Part shown: positions 46,980 to 57,714 of the stretch, in pieces | How the letters are laid out: every line of letters begins with the position of its first letter | How positions within the stretch are numbered: position 1 is the stretch's first letter | Source of the DNA: Epichloe hybrida | Lineage: Eukaryota > Ascomycota > Sordariomycetes > Hypocreales > Clavicipitaceae | Direction of reading: 5' to 3' | DNA length: 64,000 nucleotides | Assembly: GCA_019022495.1 (NCBI GenBank) | Contig: JAFEKR010000001.1 | Coordinates: 4,402,001 to 4,466,000, forward strand | The notes under the pieces: generated by a model | The model's input: only the letters and a program-made list of their open reading frames with translations | Databases searched by the model: none | What the model was told of the DNA's origin: nothing | Position numbers and translations under genes: made by a program

Positions 46980-48113
46980 CTAGCGGGAGCAAGGCCCGTC
47001 TGTAGGGCTTGTAGGGGTGCTTCTGAAGCTGCTTAAATCGGTGCTGCCGGTTCGACTCAGAGCTTGTCGCATCGTCTCAATGTTGAGGTCACCTCCTGGA
47101 GTCGCCAGATTCTGCCCAGACTTGGGGCTGCCGATCGGCCTTCGCAGCGGGCTCATCTCAACACCCTTCATGCTACCAGGGTTGCTCGTCGGTGGGCTCG
47201 TCCCCTGTCCCGGGCTTGACACTGGAGACCGAATCGGTGATGGAGATCGGTTCATGGCAGCCGAGGGAAGCGAGGTAAGTCCGGCCATGTGGATGCTATC
47301 CCTAGAGCCTACTGTGCCAATTTGAGTACTATGCTCGGACTGGACCACATCTGCAAATGAAATGAACGATAACCGCCGTACATCAGCGGATTCGAGAGAG
47401 CCGTAGTTGGATGCGGTATCAGGAGGATGTCCCACGCGATCGGCAAACGAAGCCAGTTCGGCGGCCCATTCAGAGGCCATCTGATCAAATGGTGACGTGG
47501 CTCCGCCCGAGGCTCCTGTGACAGTAACCGAAGCAGGCTGGTGCAACGTGTGTGTGACGATTTCCACAGCATCGGGATCGAGCTTCTCGTTGGTAATGGC
47601 CTCCGAGGCATCGTCAAGCACAGGAGGGATGTAATTTTCGGTTTGGATGTGCGTGGGGATCGCTGGAGAGCTTGGCTTCAGCACAGTACTGTCTTGTACA
47701 TCTCTTTCGAAAATTTGGGAGCCGCCGGGTGATGAGACTCGTGGAGAGTTGGAGAGAGCCCTAGTCGGCGAGGAAGGATACACAAACACAGCATGCTCGC
47801 CAGCGGGTGCTCGCGTGGGTGATTTAGTCGTTCTCGAAGTTGTTGGGGATGCGTGAGACGCTTGTGATGCATCGGGCGGCGTGGTATCATTGGCATCAGT
47901 CTGGGGCCTCAATTTGCTATCCTCCTTTTTCTTGCCGAAACCAAAAAGGGACCGCTTCTTGCCCTTGTTGCTCTTCTGGCTGCTGTCCATGGTGGAATGG
48001 AATGCGTTGTCCTCGACAGCTCTCGGAGCAGTATCGTCAACGCTGTTGGCGACGTCACCACCCCCCGGTACACGCTCTCCCCTCTTCAGATTTGGCGATT
48101 CAGCAAGGCTCAT
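46980..48113 (-). CDS. Ser/Pro-rich hypothetical protein
   Basis: One exon encodes 377 residues from ATG at 48113 (MSLAESPNLKRGERVPGG). The frame is open further upstream to 48608, but that part is low-complexity and lacks a good reason to be coding. The sequence has a basic patch, KGKKRSLFGFGKKKEDSK, of the type found in membrane- or nucleus-targeted disordered proteins. Then come Ser/Thr/Pro-rich linkers, and one ordered-looking stretch about residues 235-275 (FDQMASEWAAELASFADRVG, RRLSFISFADVVQSEH). The tail has repeated S-P motifs (SPSPIRSPVSSPGQG), possible proline-directed kinase sites, and ends GDLNIETMRQALSRTGSTD and a Ser/Pro-rich stretch. I do not recognise a domain, but the codon structure and conserved-looking core make it a likely real gene. 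Confidence 0.7.
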   Translation of the reverse strand: MSLAESPNLKRGERVPGGGDVANSVDDTAPRAVEDNAFHSTMDSSQKSNKGKKRSLFGFGKKKEDSKLRPQTDANDTTPPDASQASHASPTTSRTTKSPTRAPAGEHAVFVYPSSPTRALSNSPRVSSPGGSQIFERDVQDSTVLKPSSPAIPTHIQTENYIPPVLDDASEAITNEKLDPDAVEIVTHTLHQPASVTVTGASGGATSPFDQMASEWAAELASFADRVGHPPDTASNYGSLESADVRRLSFISFADVVQSEHSTQIGTVGSRDSIHMAGLTSLPSAAMNRSPSPIRSPVSSPGQGTSPPTSNPGSMKGVEMSPLRRPIGSPKSGQNLATPGGDLNIETMRQALSRTGSTDLSSFRSTPTSPTDGPCSR

Positions 48114-51073
48114 AGCAGACCTGCCAGCCAGTCGATACAGACGAAGCAGAAGTAACAAAAGATGCCGGTGAGGGCGAAGCAGAGGTTGTGAGTAATGTGG
48201 AAGGTGCAGTAGCAAACCGTCCCCCTTGGAAATTTTTTTTCTTCCCCTTTGGAAGTTGGAGCTGGGAGCTGGCAGGGATGACGGCAGTGCCGAAAGCTGG
48301 CCAACGCGTTGCACAAAGGCTGTCTTGGTATTCTTGGTTTCGGATGCGAGGCAGTGCTGGTGCAAAAACAAATGGATGCCAAGGGGCGCCGACAAGCGAA
48401 ATTGAAGCTCGTCTCGCCATAAAAAGCCCCGTTCCTGGATAAGATGAGAAGCGAGGACGAAAGACTGGCGTGGTTTTACTTGCTCAGGTTGGATCAAGTC
48501 CAGAGTCGAGGTGGACAGGAAAAGGAAGTAGTGCAGAAACAAGGCAGGGTGGGGCTTGGGCTTGGGCTGCTGGAAATTGGAAACACGGAGACTAGAGTTG
48601 GCAGCCAACGACCCCTAATAATAATTCCAGACATCGTCAAAAGGGCTGAGGCTGGAATGGCGAACGGCGGCCGCAGGGGCACCGCAGGGGCAGGGCAGGT
48701 GGCAGACAGCGTCGGCGGGCCCCCGCTCCACTGGCAGCTGGCGGCCGGTTCGCAGCTGGTTCTAATAGTCTGAAATTCGACACTGGCATAATGTAAGGAC
48801 ACGACGTAGGTGCTGCTACACTCGAATCAAGCTTCGAAACCCTCTCTATTCTACATGTATTTCTCTCACTCGTCTTTGCGTTGAATCAAGCACCTCGACC
48901 CCTCACGTTGCCGGTCCAGAACATGGCACCGCACCTGTGCGACTGTGACCCATTCCCCTGAATCGCCTCTGGTTCCCGTGCTGACATGTCATGATTTCAC
49001 CCAAAGAGGGGACCGAGCCCTTGGACCTGAGATTGCAGTTTGCCCTTCATGGACACCTAAAAGATTTCCAGTGACTAATTTTTTTTCGGTCAGAAGCCAG
49101 ATAAACAAAGATCAAAGTCGAGACTCTGCTCCATTCATCAACGGCAATCCCGGCTTCTCAACATGTTGCGTAATAAGTAATCGGATAGACAGGATCAATT
49201 GACGCCTCAACAAGACAGCGCGGCCCTACCCGTCATGACGAGTACCACGGAAAGAGAAAGAGAATAACCATGACCATGTGTGCTGTCCTCTTGTGTCCCC
49301 TGTCCCAACTTGTGCCTCGCAGGTATTGATTTTTGATTTTTTTGGGGGTCATTGGTTGTGGCCAATGCATCTAATTTTTAAGGAACAAAAAAATTACTAG
49401 CAATACGTGTATGTGACGCCATCCTCCACTCACCTGCATCTACGGATTACTACCGAATACTTCGAGGGCTGCCTGTTATCCACGCCCTACATAAAGCCAT
49501 TTCTCTCGAGTGGCCCAACAGCATGATTCGGCCAGTCTTGCATCACACAAATCCCGACGCGAGACAGAGCGGGGCGGGTTAGGTACCAACTGCATGCTAG
49601 GTCGTCGCCAGCAAGCCGATTTCTTGAAGTATGAAATGGACGAACCGCATGTCTAGACTGGCCCCGAATCAATGCAGATCACCCCTGGCCTTGAACGTGG
49701 TGAGAAAATATTTCACCCGCTGCCAACTGATGTTGGTTCGAATGAAGAATTGGCATTGAGAAAATGATGGGCGTGTCTGCCAAGCCTGCAGGCGTCCGCG
49801 AAGATGCAAAGCTTCGACCTCAGCGTGCACAGTGAACCATCAGCCAGAGTCATGTCGCGGCAGATCTTCTGGTCTCTGCAGCCATCGTGATGCTGGGGAC
49901 TATCCCCCCCTTATTTGCGGCCCCCAACCATGCGGGCGAATTGCGAGCGCAAGCCACACGTCTGCATGCGAAACCCATGCTGGTTTTCTTTAACGAGGTT
50001 TCTCAGGAGCAGGAGTGCGACCTGTACGATGATATCACTCGCCCAGCTGGATTTTCTCTGACTAGCCACCAAACCCGTGCTTTATGCACATATATATGAT
50101 GTGACGTCTTGTATGTATGGAACGGGATGCGAGATGCAACAGCAAGGGGGACCGACTTCTATTTTGGCTGACCGGGCTCACTAATATCTATAGCTTCTGT
50201 TACCATGGCGGTTCCACTACTGTTGAAAGGGTGTATCAGATGAGAATGTATTCTAATGTCGTGGTTTAAGTCATTTTGCTGTCATCTCGTGTCCACAGGC
50301 AATATTGACCGAGGGAGCCAAAGAGCGATTGCTTGAGCGGGAATTGTCACGGCCCAAAACGCGAAGCGCATGCATAGTTTTATACGTCTTTCAATATCTT
50401 GCGATCCATTTGTTCTCAGGTTCATATCAAACGGCTGGAGTACGAAGACTTCCTCAAACACACTGTTAATCTCACATGCTGGATTCCGCCCCACCTCAAA
50501 GTATGTACCACCGTTACATACCGACTACATGACGTAATTACATTCAACCCGTTCATCAGTCACGTCATTCCTCTCAGCCCATACGTTCGTCTCTTTTGAA
50601 TGAAGCAGCTCGACAAAGGGAAAGATAAATGTCCCAAAAAATTCCATCATCACCGGCGCAGCACACGGAATCAGCCACGGCCTCACTCGCCACCTCTTAT
50701 TCTCCCAACACCGCATCTTCCTCATCGACTACAACGACAACGAGCTGCAGCACGCGTCGTGCCTTTTGTCACAATCCCGCACCCGCGGTGAGCACTTTGA
50801 CCCCGCACTGTGCAATCTATGAAATGCATCTGAGATTCGAGACGCCGCGTACACAGGCGGCATATGTGGGCTATCGCTGGAGCAAATGACGCTCGAAGAG
50901 TGAAATAAGAGCGTTGAGACGGATCTCACAGGACCGGTTCTCATGACGCAGGCTTGTCTGGGAACGTTTAGTGCCACGAGGGGAAGTGTGATCAATGTCG
51001 AGTACGAGGGCGGGGATGAGTGAGCCGGGCATGCGGTGTCTTGCTGGAGACGAGGGGCCGACGGGGAATGAGA
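48114..51073. other. 3-kb gene-free stretch
   Basis: The first 500 bp are the promoter side of the Ser/Pro-rich gene. I see no gene beyond it; minus-strand residues between 50870 and 51073 may belong to the GMC relic that follows. Confidence 0.45.
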
Positions 51074-52031
51074 TCATGCTCGCGGCATTTTTTTCTGCAG
51101 ACGCACCAACTGTGGCAGCAGGGTAGCCTGGTGGCAAGAAAAGGGAGTGAACTTGCGTCGACGACACGAGGCTACTCCCCTACACAGGCTTCGTGGTCTA
51201 ACAGCCATGTCGTCTTGCCGTCTGCCTTTTTTGCAAGTACTGGCAGGGTGGCCGGCCGTGAAAGAGGAGCTGCGGACGATCTCGAGAATCAATCTGCTCG
51301 TCTGTTTCGATGTGCTCGCCCGGCCAGGCTTCCCCGCTCCGAACGTTCTGGGCGCAGCAGACACGATCACCTCTGTGGGCTTCGATGAGATACTTCTTCT
51401 CGTGAGCCTTGTCTGTAATACACAATCCTGTGGCTCTGTCCTTCTTAAAGAATAAACAAGACTTCAAGTCTGTTTGTTTATTCCATTCAACAGGATTCAG
51501 CACATGTCTATCATCGTTCACCAAGTCTGCCCATTCGTCGTGGAAACTTGCAGGCGTGACATCACGCTGCTGGAGAGACCTAGCATACAGACTGGCCAGA
51601 GCGGAAGTTCTCTGAGGGCTCGGTACAACGGATTCCCGGTACTTTCCGGCTTCGATCAAAGCCACGCTCTATGTAAACTATTTCTGAGAAGCGATGGTCC
51701 ATGGCAGTGCCTGCTGTGCCCGCGCCCACGACAATGTAGTCAAATTACAGGGCGCGACCGCGCGACCTTGGATATTTCCTAGACGACTTGATCTGGCGCC
51801 ATCGCCTTTGAAAATGGACGTGATGGTATCTATTTCATGTCTGAAAGCTCGAGCGGACTCGGAGCCCTCCGAGTAAGGGGTCGCGCCGGGGGCCGCAGAC
51901 AGGAGTGCTGCGAAGTGGACGATTATATTGATATTTGGCAGCATTTCTACTGCGCTCCTCCTCAGTTTACTCGCTGCTTCTTGTTCCTTGTGCTGTAGAT
52001 GGGAAAGGGGCATCACCCTATTTCTAGTCAA
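51074..52031 (-). pseudogene. Dead GMC (glucose-methanol-choline) oxidoreductase
   Basis: Minus-strand pieces in different frames match successive parts of a GMC flavoprotein. First there is a hydrophobic, signal-like lead (NIIVHFAALLSAAPGATPYS). At 51742-51680 a Rossmann FAD motif reads DYIVVGAGTAGTAMDHRFSE. After a frame change VALIEAGKYRES gives the acidic end of the same fold, near 51650. Further on, KKYLIEAHR and, in another frame, MIVSAAPRTFGAGKP resemble the GMC signature around EVIVSAG. At least two frame changes and stops separate these, and the middle and C-terminal catalytic His/Asn region is not recognisable. The gene is inactive as it stands. The original substrate cannot be deduced. 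Confidence 0.6.
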
Positions 52032-52792
52032 GTCCCGTTAGCATGTCTGTCTTATCTGTCGAATCATGTTCAGAATTCCAGACGACACGCTACGATATCT
52101 TTGGGCGCCGCGTTCAATGGCTGTGTGTCCATGGAGGTAACTGATGAAGAGTTTAGGCGGTTATTAGTACTCGGCACAGCAGCTACTTTAAACTGCGAAG
52201 CAATTTCTGATGCGGTTGCACTCTAGTGCTGGTCTTGTTTTCGCGGGGAATTTTCGACTACGTGTGGATTCGTCCGAGTGTCCTTGGGCAGCTTTAACAC
52301 GGGAACGAGACGGCCAGTAGGATTTTCGTTCCGTTGCAGTTGCAAATGTAAATAAACGGCAACTTTGTTTTGCGATATCGGAGCTGGATGGAGAGATGCA
52401 GGGGAACTTCATCTTTGTCTGGTGGAACCTGTCAAGACAGAGTTCTCATCAAGGCGCTCCACATCGGAGACATGACTTTTCAATAAAGAGAGCCTCGGTG
52501 TGGCATGATGTTGAAATCAGGCATTGTCGAGAAGGCGTCGAAAGCGTCTTTCAAGGCATGATGAACGCTACCCTGTAGCTTTGGTTCCACCAGGGTCCGT
52601 CCTTGCCGCCACGACGAAAATTTGATCCGGTCCATTGTATTCCAGTCCAGCGTTCTCGCAGGCCCATGTCCGCTGTCGACTTTGGAGGCAAGGGAGGCAA
52701 GCCAAGGATGCTCGAATGCCCCGGTTACCGAGCCCACACTTCGGTCTGGCTGCGGCGCCGAGACCGCCCGAGGACAAGCGATGGAACCAGGC

Positions 52793-52824
52793 CAGTCTGG
52801 CAGTCTGGCAGTCTGGCAGCCTGA
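52793..52824. repeat. 8-bp tandem repeat (CAGTCTGG)n
   Basis: Three exact copies and one diverged copy. Confidence 0.9.
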
Positions 52825-53070
52825 TGAACCTTGGAAGTTCTGTGCCCAAAACCAACGCCATCCCCTTATCCAGGTCGACCCGTCTTCCGTTCTTCAGTTG
52901 CAACACAAGCACTGCTGTCCGTATGTACGTCATCCAGAACAGCCGTTGTCTTAGTTCTTCTCGCTTCCCCGTCCTGTCCGCTGACGAGCATTGCTCTTTC
53001 CCCAGACCCATTGCCAGATCTGCGCGCCTTCCTTCGCTGCCATTCCGCCTTCCGAGCAGTCAGTCTGCAG

Positions 53071-53140
53071 CGCCCGCCCGCCCGCGTCCGCCCGCAACCG
53101 CCCGCCCGCAACCGCCCGCCCGCAACCGCCCGCCCGCACT
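53071..53140. repeat. C-rich 14-bp minisatellite
   Basis: Unit CGCCCGCCCGCAAC, about five copies with variation in the first; one strand is strongly C-rich. It lies about 350-420 bp upstream of the isocitrate dehydrogenase start codon. Confidence 0.9.
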
Positions 53141-53486
53141 CGAGTGCTGCCATTGCGTCGCACCTTCCCGCCTTGCAGTACGGAGTAGGCCCCGGCATAA
53201 TTAACGTCTTATTACGCAACAGCAACGTCTTATTACCCGACAAAGGACAATTCAGTCCGCGCAGCCCTTCGCGCAGCCGCCATCGCAGCCGCTTCTCCCC
53301 CGCGGGCGCCCACCGCCCACCAAGGCCCTGCTTCCTCCCAGGTCCCATCCCGAAACCCGACGAAAGCCCCGCGTTGCGCCGTCCCATTGCCGTGTCGTAT
53401 AACGTGATTCGATAGAGCTCGCCTCCGTCTTTTTCGTTTGGCCCGGAATTCCACCCCCCTTGGAATTTTCTAAAAAAAAAATCACC

Positions 53487-55067
53487 ATGAACTCTGCCGC
53501 GAGACTTTTCTCATCCTCACTCCCCATCCGCCGTCTTCCCATCGCCTCTGTCCGCACCTCTACGTCCCGATTTGTCCCGTCTTTTGGCGCCATCCGGACT
53601 TTCTCAGTCTCAGCTCACATCATGGCTTCCGCACGAAAGATCAGGGTCAAGAACCCTGTCGTAGAACTCGACGGTGATGAGATGACCCGAATTATCTGGC
53701 AGACCATCAAGGATAAATTCATCTACCCATACCTTGATATTGATCTCAAGTACTATGATCTTTGCCTCGAATACCGTGATCAGACCAATGACCAAGTCAC
53801 CATTGACGCTGCGGAGGCTATCAAGAAGTACTCTGTTGGTGTCAAGTGTGCGACCATCACTCCCGATGAGGCCCGCGTCGAGGAATTCAAACTGAAGCAG
53901 AGTAAGTCTGATCCTGAGATCTCCCGATCAAGGCACCGCACCCATCATGTTTTTCGGATTTTGAAAGGGCACGTCTCTGACACGATACCTCTCCAGTGTG
54001 GCTCTCCCCCAATGGCACCATCCGAAATGCCCTGGGCGGCACCGTGTTCCGTGAGCCCATTGTCATTCCTCGCATCCCGCGACTGGTCCCTGGTTGGGAG
54101 AAACCCATCATCATTGGACGTCATGCATTTGGTGACCAGTACCGTGCCAAGGATCTCGTTGCCTCTGGACCCGGCAAGCTGTCCATGGTCTACACCCCCG
54201 AGGGTGGTGAGCCCCAGGAGATTGAGGTTTTCCAGTTCAAGAATGGTGGAGGCGTTGCCCAGACTCAGTACAACACTGATGAGTCTATCACGGGCTTCGC
54301 TCACGCTTCTTTCAAGCTAGCTTTGGACAAGACCCTTCCCTTGTACATGAGCACTAAGAATACCATCCTGAAGAAGTACGACGGTCGGTTCAAGGACATA
54401 TTCCAGGAGATTTACGACACACAGTATAGGAAGGACTTTGAAGCCAAGAACATCTGGTACGAGCACCGTCTGATTGACGACATGGTTGCCCAGATGATCA
54501 AAAGCAAGGGTGGTTACATCATGGCCTTGAAGAGTAAGTCCTGCCACCCGTTCTCTCTCTCTCTCTCTCTAAGAAGAAGAAAGAAAAAGAGGTAGACTCC
54601 TCACTTGGGGACGAACCAAATACTGACTTTTGGCCCCTTCAGACTACGATGGTGATGTGCAGTCCGACATTGTGGCTCAAGGCTTCGGTTCCCTCGGTCT
54701 CATGACTTCTGTTCTCATCACCCCCGATGGCAAGACCTTTGAGTCCGAGGCTGCTCACGGCACCGTCACGCGTCACTACCGCGAGCATCAAAAGGGCAAC
54801 GAGACGTCGACCAACCCCATTGCCTCCATCTTCGCCTGGACCCGCGGTCTCATTCAGCGCGGCAAGCTCGACAAGACTCCCGAGCTTATTGCATTTGCCG
54901 AGAGCCTCGAGCAGGCTTGTATCGACACGGTTGACAAGGACGGCGTCATGACGAAGGATCTGGCTCTGGCCTGCGGCAAGAACGAGCGCTCTGACTACGT
55001 CACCACCAACGAGTATCTCAACGCTGTCGAGCGCCGCATGAAGAGCATTCTGAAGATGAAGCTGTAG
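53487..55067 (+). CDS. IDP1: NADP-dependent isocitrate dehydrogenase
   Basis: The enzyme oxidatively decarboxylates isocitrate to 2-oxoglutarate and makes NADPH. Three exons (53487-53901, 53997-54533, 54643-55067) join to 458 residues. The first 40 residues, [20 protein letters not shown] and following, are rich in Arg/Ser and lack acidic residues: a mitochondrial presequence. A second in-frame ATG (53622, [18 protein letters not shown]) starts exactly at the mature enzyme, so a cytosolic form from the same gene is plausible, as known for fungal idpA-type genes. Key motifs are the substrate-binding [36 protein letters not shown] and the metal-binding family signature [20 protein letters not shown]. 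The protein ends KMKL, not a canonical peroxisomal signal. Intron 2 holds a CT microsatellite. Assignment is firm. Confidence 0.95.
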
Positions 55068-55748
55068 AAAGGAAAGCGGGCTCATGAAGAACCAAAGTGG
55101 CGAAAACAAAGCAAGGTAGCAAAGGGCGGAGGAGACCAGAGATTCGAAATCGATTCGAGAACCGGTGGCAGATGACCCCCGCCCTTTACGGACTGCCATG
55201 GACATTTTGCATACGGGAGGACGTTTTCTCTGGGCATCTCAACCCAGATGGTGGGGGAAGGAGGGCAGGCACAATAGCGAGAGCACACAGGTTGGCCGAG
55301 GCATTGGAAACAAGGACGACGGTATGATGTCGGCCGTCTGATGAAGCATGTAGATCTGTTATATAGCAATCATGACGGGAAACCACCAGATGAGGACCAC
55401 CTTTTCCTGCGAATGCGTCCATGATTTCGAATCAAAATGTATGACTGTTATACAATGAATCAAGAAGAAGAAAAACAACCCAATCAAGCTTCCCACGACG
55501 AAACCGTACATTTCAGGAATCTTTTCAACACCAAAAAAGCCATGCTTCAACGATTTCTCCGGTCCAACTCTTCTGTCAGCTCTCCCTTTCATTATATTGT
55601 TCTTTACAATTGATGTCTTCGTGAGTGAAATGTCCTCTTCCCGACTCCCGAATCGTCCCTGAAAACGCCGTCCCTGAGCCCATGGAGACAAATATCCGCT
55701 CCCTCCCTTCGCCTAATCGTGACTGCACAAATCTTTTCTTACAGGGTA
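55068..55748. other. Gene-free stretch between convergent IDP1 and IEC3 genes
   Basis: It should hold the 3' untranslated regions of both genes. No other feature is seen. Confidence 0.55.
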
Positions 55749-56836
55749 CTAGTCGTCCCTCTTGGGGGTGTGCATCTCCTTCTTGCTCTTCCTCACGGCC
55801 GGGGAATCCACATCGCTCTTCCTCTTCTTCTTGACAGGTCTGCCGGTTGACCCGCCTGGTCTGTACCCGGGGTCGTCGTCCCTCTTGCGTTTTCCTCCTC
55901 GGCCAAGGGGCGTTCCGAAATCAGGGTCCTCGTCCATACTGGCGTCCCAGTCTGTGCGGTCGCGCTCAGCGGCTCGGGAGGCCATGCTGGCGCGTTTGCC
56001 GCGGCCGCGACTGCCGCCACGATCACCGCGAGAACCACGTGTTTTTCTGCCGCCCGTGTGGCCGGCTGCGTGGCCGTCGTCATCTCCGTCGTGGGCTTCG
56101 CCGTCCTGGAGAAAGATCTTGGGCGCGTGCTTGCGCAGCCAGTTGGTAACGCTGGTGGGATTCTTGAGATGCGGGTGCGTGAGGGGCTGGGAAGCAGGGT
56201 GGGCGCGAGGCGCGAGCGTGGGGATGTGCGTCTCGGGGTCGATGAAGCTGTCTATGTCGTGGATGTAGTTGTCTACGTCGTCGGCACAGAGGAAGCTGCC
56301 TGGGTAGGGCTCGCCCTCGGGAGCCGATAGGTCCGCTACGTAGGGGGACTTGGAATCCTTGGCTGTGCTGTAGGACGAGTGGGGTATTTCCTCGAGGAGT
56401 TGGTCGAGATGCTTCATCGCAAGGTGCTTGTCGAGCGGGGGGGCGTGTTTCGACGATGCGGGCTTGAGGGATACGTCTATTCGTTTGTCGAGGGGGATCT
56501 GTGGCGAGTCGTTGATGTCGAGGAGGAGATCTAGGAGGCGGCTGGGGTCGCGTTGGTCAGCTTCATTCTGAGCATGGAACGGTTTGGGGGGGGGGGTCGA
56601 TGGGACATTGGGATTTGAGCTTGATGCGAGGGCTTGGTGCGAGGGACGTACTCGTTCTCTACGGCCAGTCGTTTCACCGTCGCCGAGGCCTTGTCCTCCT
56701 TCTTGTGCAATTCTTCTCCTTCCTGCATCTTTTGATCAAACACGATGCGCATCTTGCGGTACTTCTTCTTCCATGATTTGTAGCCGCTTTTGCGATGGTC
56801 TGCCGCTTCCTCGGCTTTGATGGGCGATCCGTCCAT
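55749..56836 (-). CDS. IEC3: IEC3-like subunit of the INO80 chromatin-remodelling complex
   Basis: IEC3 is a fungal INO80-complex subunit in the nucleus. Two exons (56836-56652 and 56541-55749; 110-bp intron) join to 325 residues. The N-terminal domain is the recognisable part: SGYKSWKKKYRKMRIVFDQK, KASATVKRLAVENDRLLDLL and LDINDSPQIPLDKR; the intron splits the Asp codon after AVEN. A second conserved block reads KHLAMKHLDQLLEEIPHSSY and ADDVDNYIHDIDSFIDPETH. Then comes PTSVTNWLRKHAPKIF, and the last 110 residues are basic, Gly/Arg/Asp-rich and disordered, with several nuclear-localisation-like KKKRK patches. Start at MDGSPIKAEEAADHRK is chosen because family members begin just before the Trp-Lys-rich helix. 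An upstream extension to 57073 lacks this character. Confidence 0.82.
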
Positions 56837-57714
56837 GACTTTTGTGCAGGTCGGCGGCGATGGCCAGATTTTGGCTATTTCGATCCTGGCGCAATTCAAC
56901 GACCAGATGGGAAGGAAGATGAATAAATAAATAAATAGAGGGAGATTGGGATGCGTGCAATCGCTAGACGGCGAGTCCCGTCTTGGGCGAAGGCCAGCCT
57001 CGACGCGGTGTTTGTAGCTTTGCCGTGTTTCGATCGACCCCTTGACTTTGAGAGAACGAATTGGACCTGACACTTCTTGATGCGGGTGGGAGCTTGGTTG
57101 CGGAACGTGGTGGTTCGTTGGTGTGGGTGAATTGCGACAGGGAGGGAAATGAAATGCAGCGGACGGAGATGACGATGAAAGGAATTGGGGGCTGTTTTCG
57201 GGGGCGTTGATGATGACAATGATGACGGGATGTCGTGAAGGGAGACGAGACAGGACTGGAGTTCACAGTCTAGGTTTTCGGAGCTTGTGGTGCGTGTCCC
57301 AAGCAAGTTCCGACAGCCTCGAATGCGCGGCGCATCGTGGCCCCTTGTTGGTTGGTCGACGCCCCATCATGAGTGAGCTGTTGTGGGCTTGCTGCTTCAA
57401 AGCGCACGCCGCCGCTTGTGCGTGTGCGGCCATTGCGCGCGTTGTTACACCCTTCTTCTCCTTGTTTTCTTGTTTTCTTCTTTCTTGTCGTTGTTGTTCT
57501 TGAATGAAAATGTATTGTGTGTGATTCTGTCGACTCTTGCGAATCACGATGATAATGATGATGATTTTGCATTGGTAAAAATCGTCATCTGTTCGGTTTG
57601 TTCCTTGGCCGCAAAGCCGGCCACTTTTAATCCCACGTTGTATCTTCTTATGATCCAGGCCACGGACATGGACTCCCATTTTGCTTCCAACTATTTTCTA
57701 CCAGCTACTTGGTT
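56837..57714. other. Gene-free stretch: IEC3 promoter and SLY1 3' side
   Basis: No gene is seen; a few chance frames exist on both strands. Confidence 0.5.

Larger units (their letters stand above)
52032..53486. other. Gene-free stretch upstream of isocitrate dehydrogenase, with minisatellites
   Basis: It holds an 8-bp repeat (52793-52824) and a C-rich 14-bp repeat (53071-53140), and the direct repeat AACGTCTTATTAC (two copies near 53203-53237) in the promoter region. No gene is seen. Confidence 0.5.

Noticed and set aside
48114..48608. N-terminal extension of the Ser/Pro-rich protein
   Set aside because: The frame is open but low-complexity, with no conserved character; ATG at 48113 begins the gene-like part.
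49730..49745. GGTTCGAAT resembling a tRNA B box
   Set aside because: No A box at the right distance and no cloverleaf could be drawn; no tRNA gene is supported in the window.
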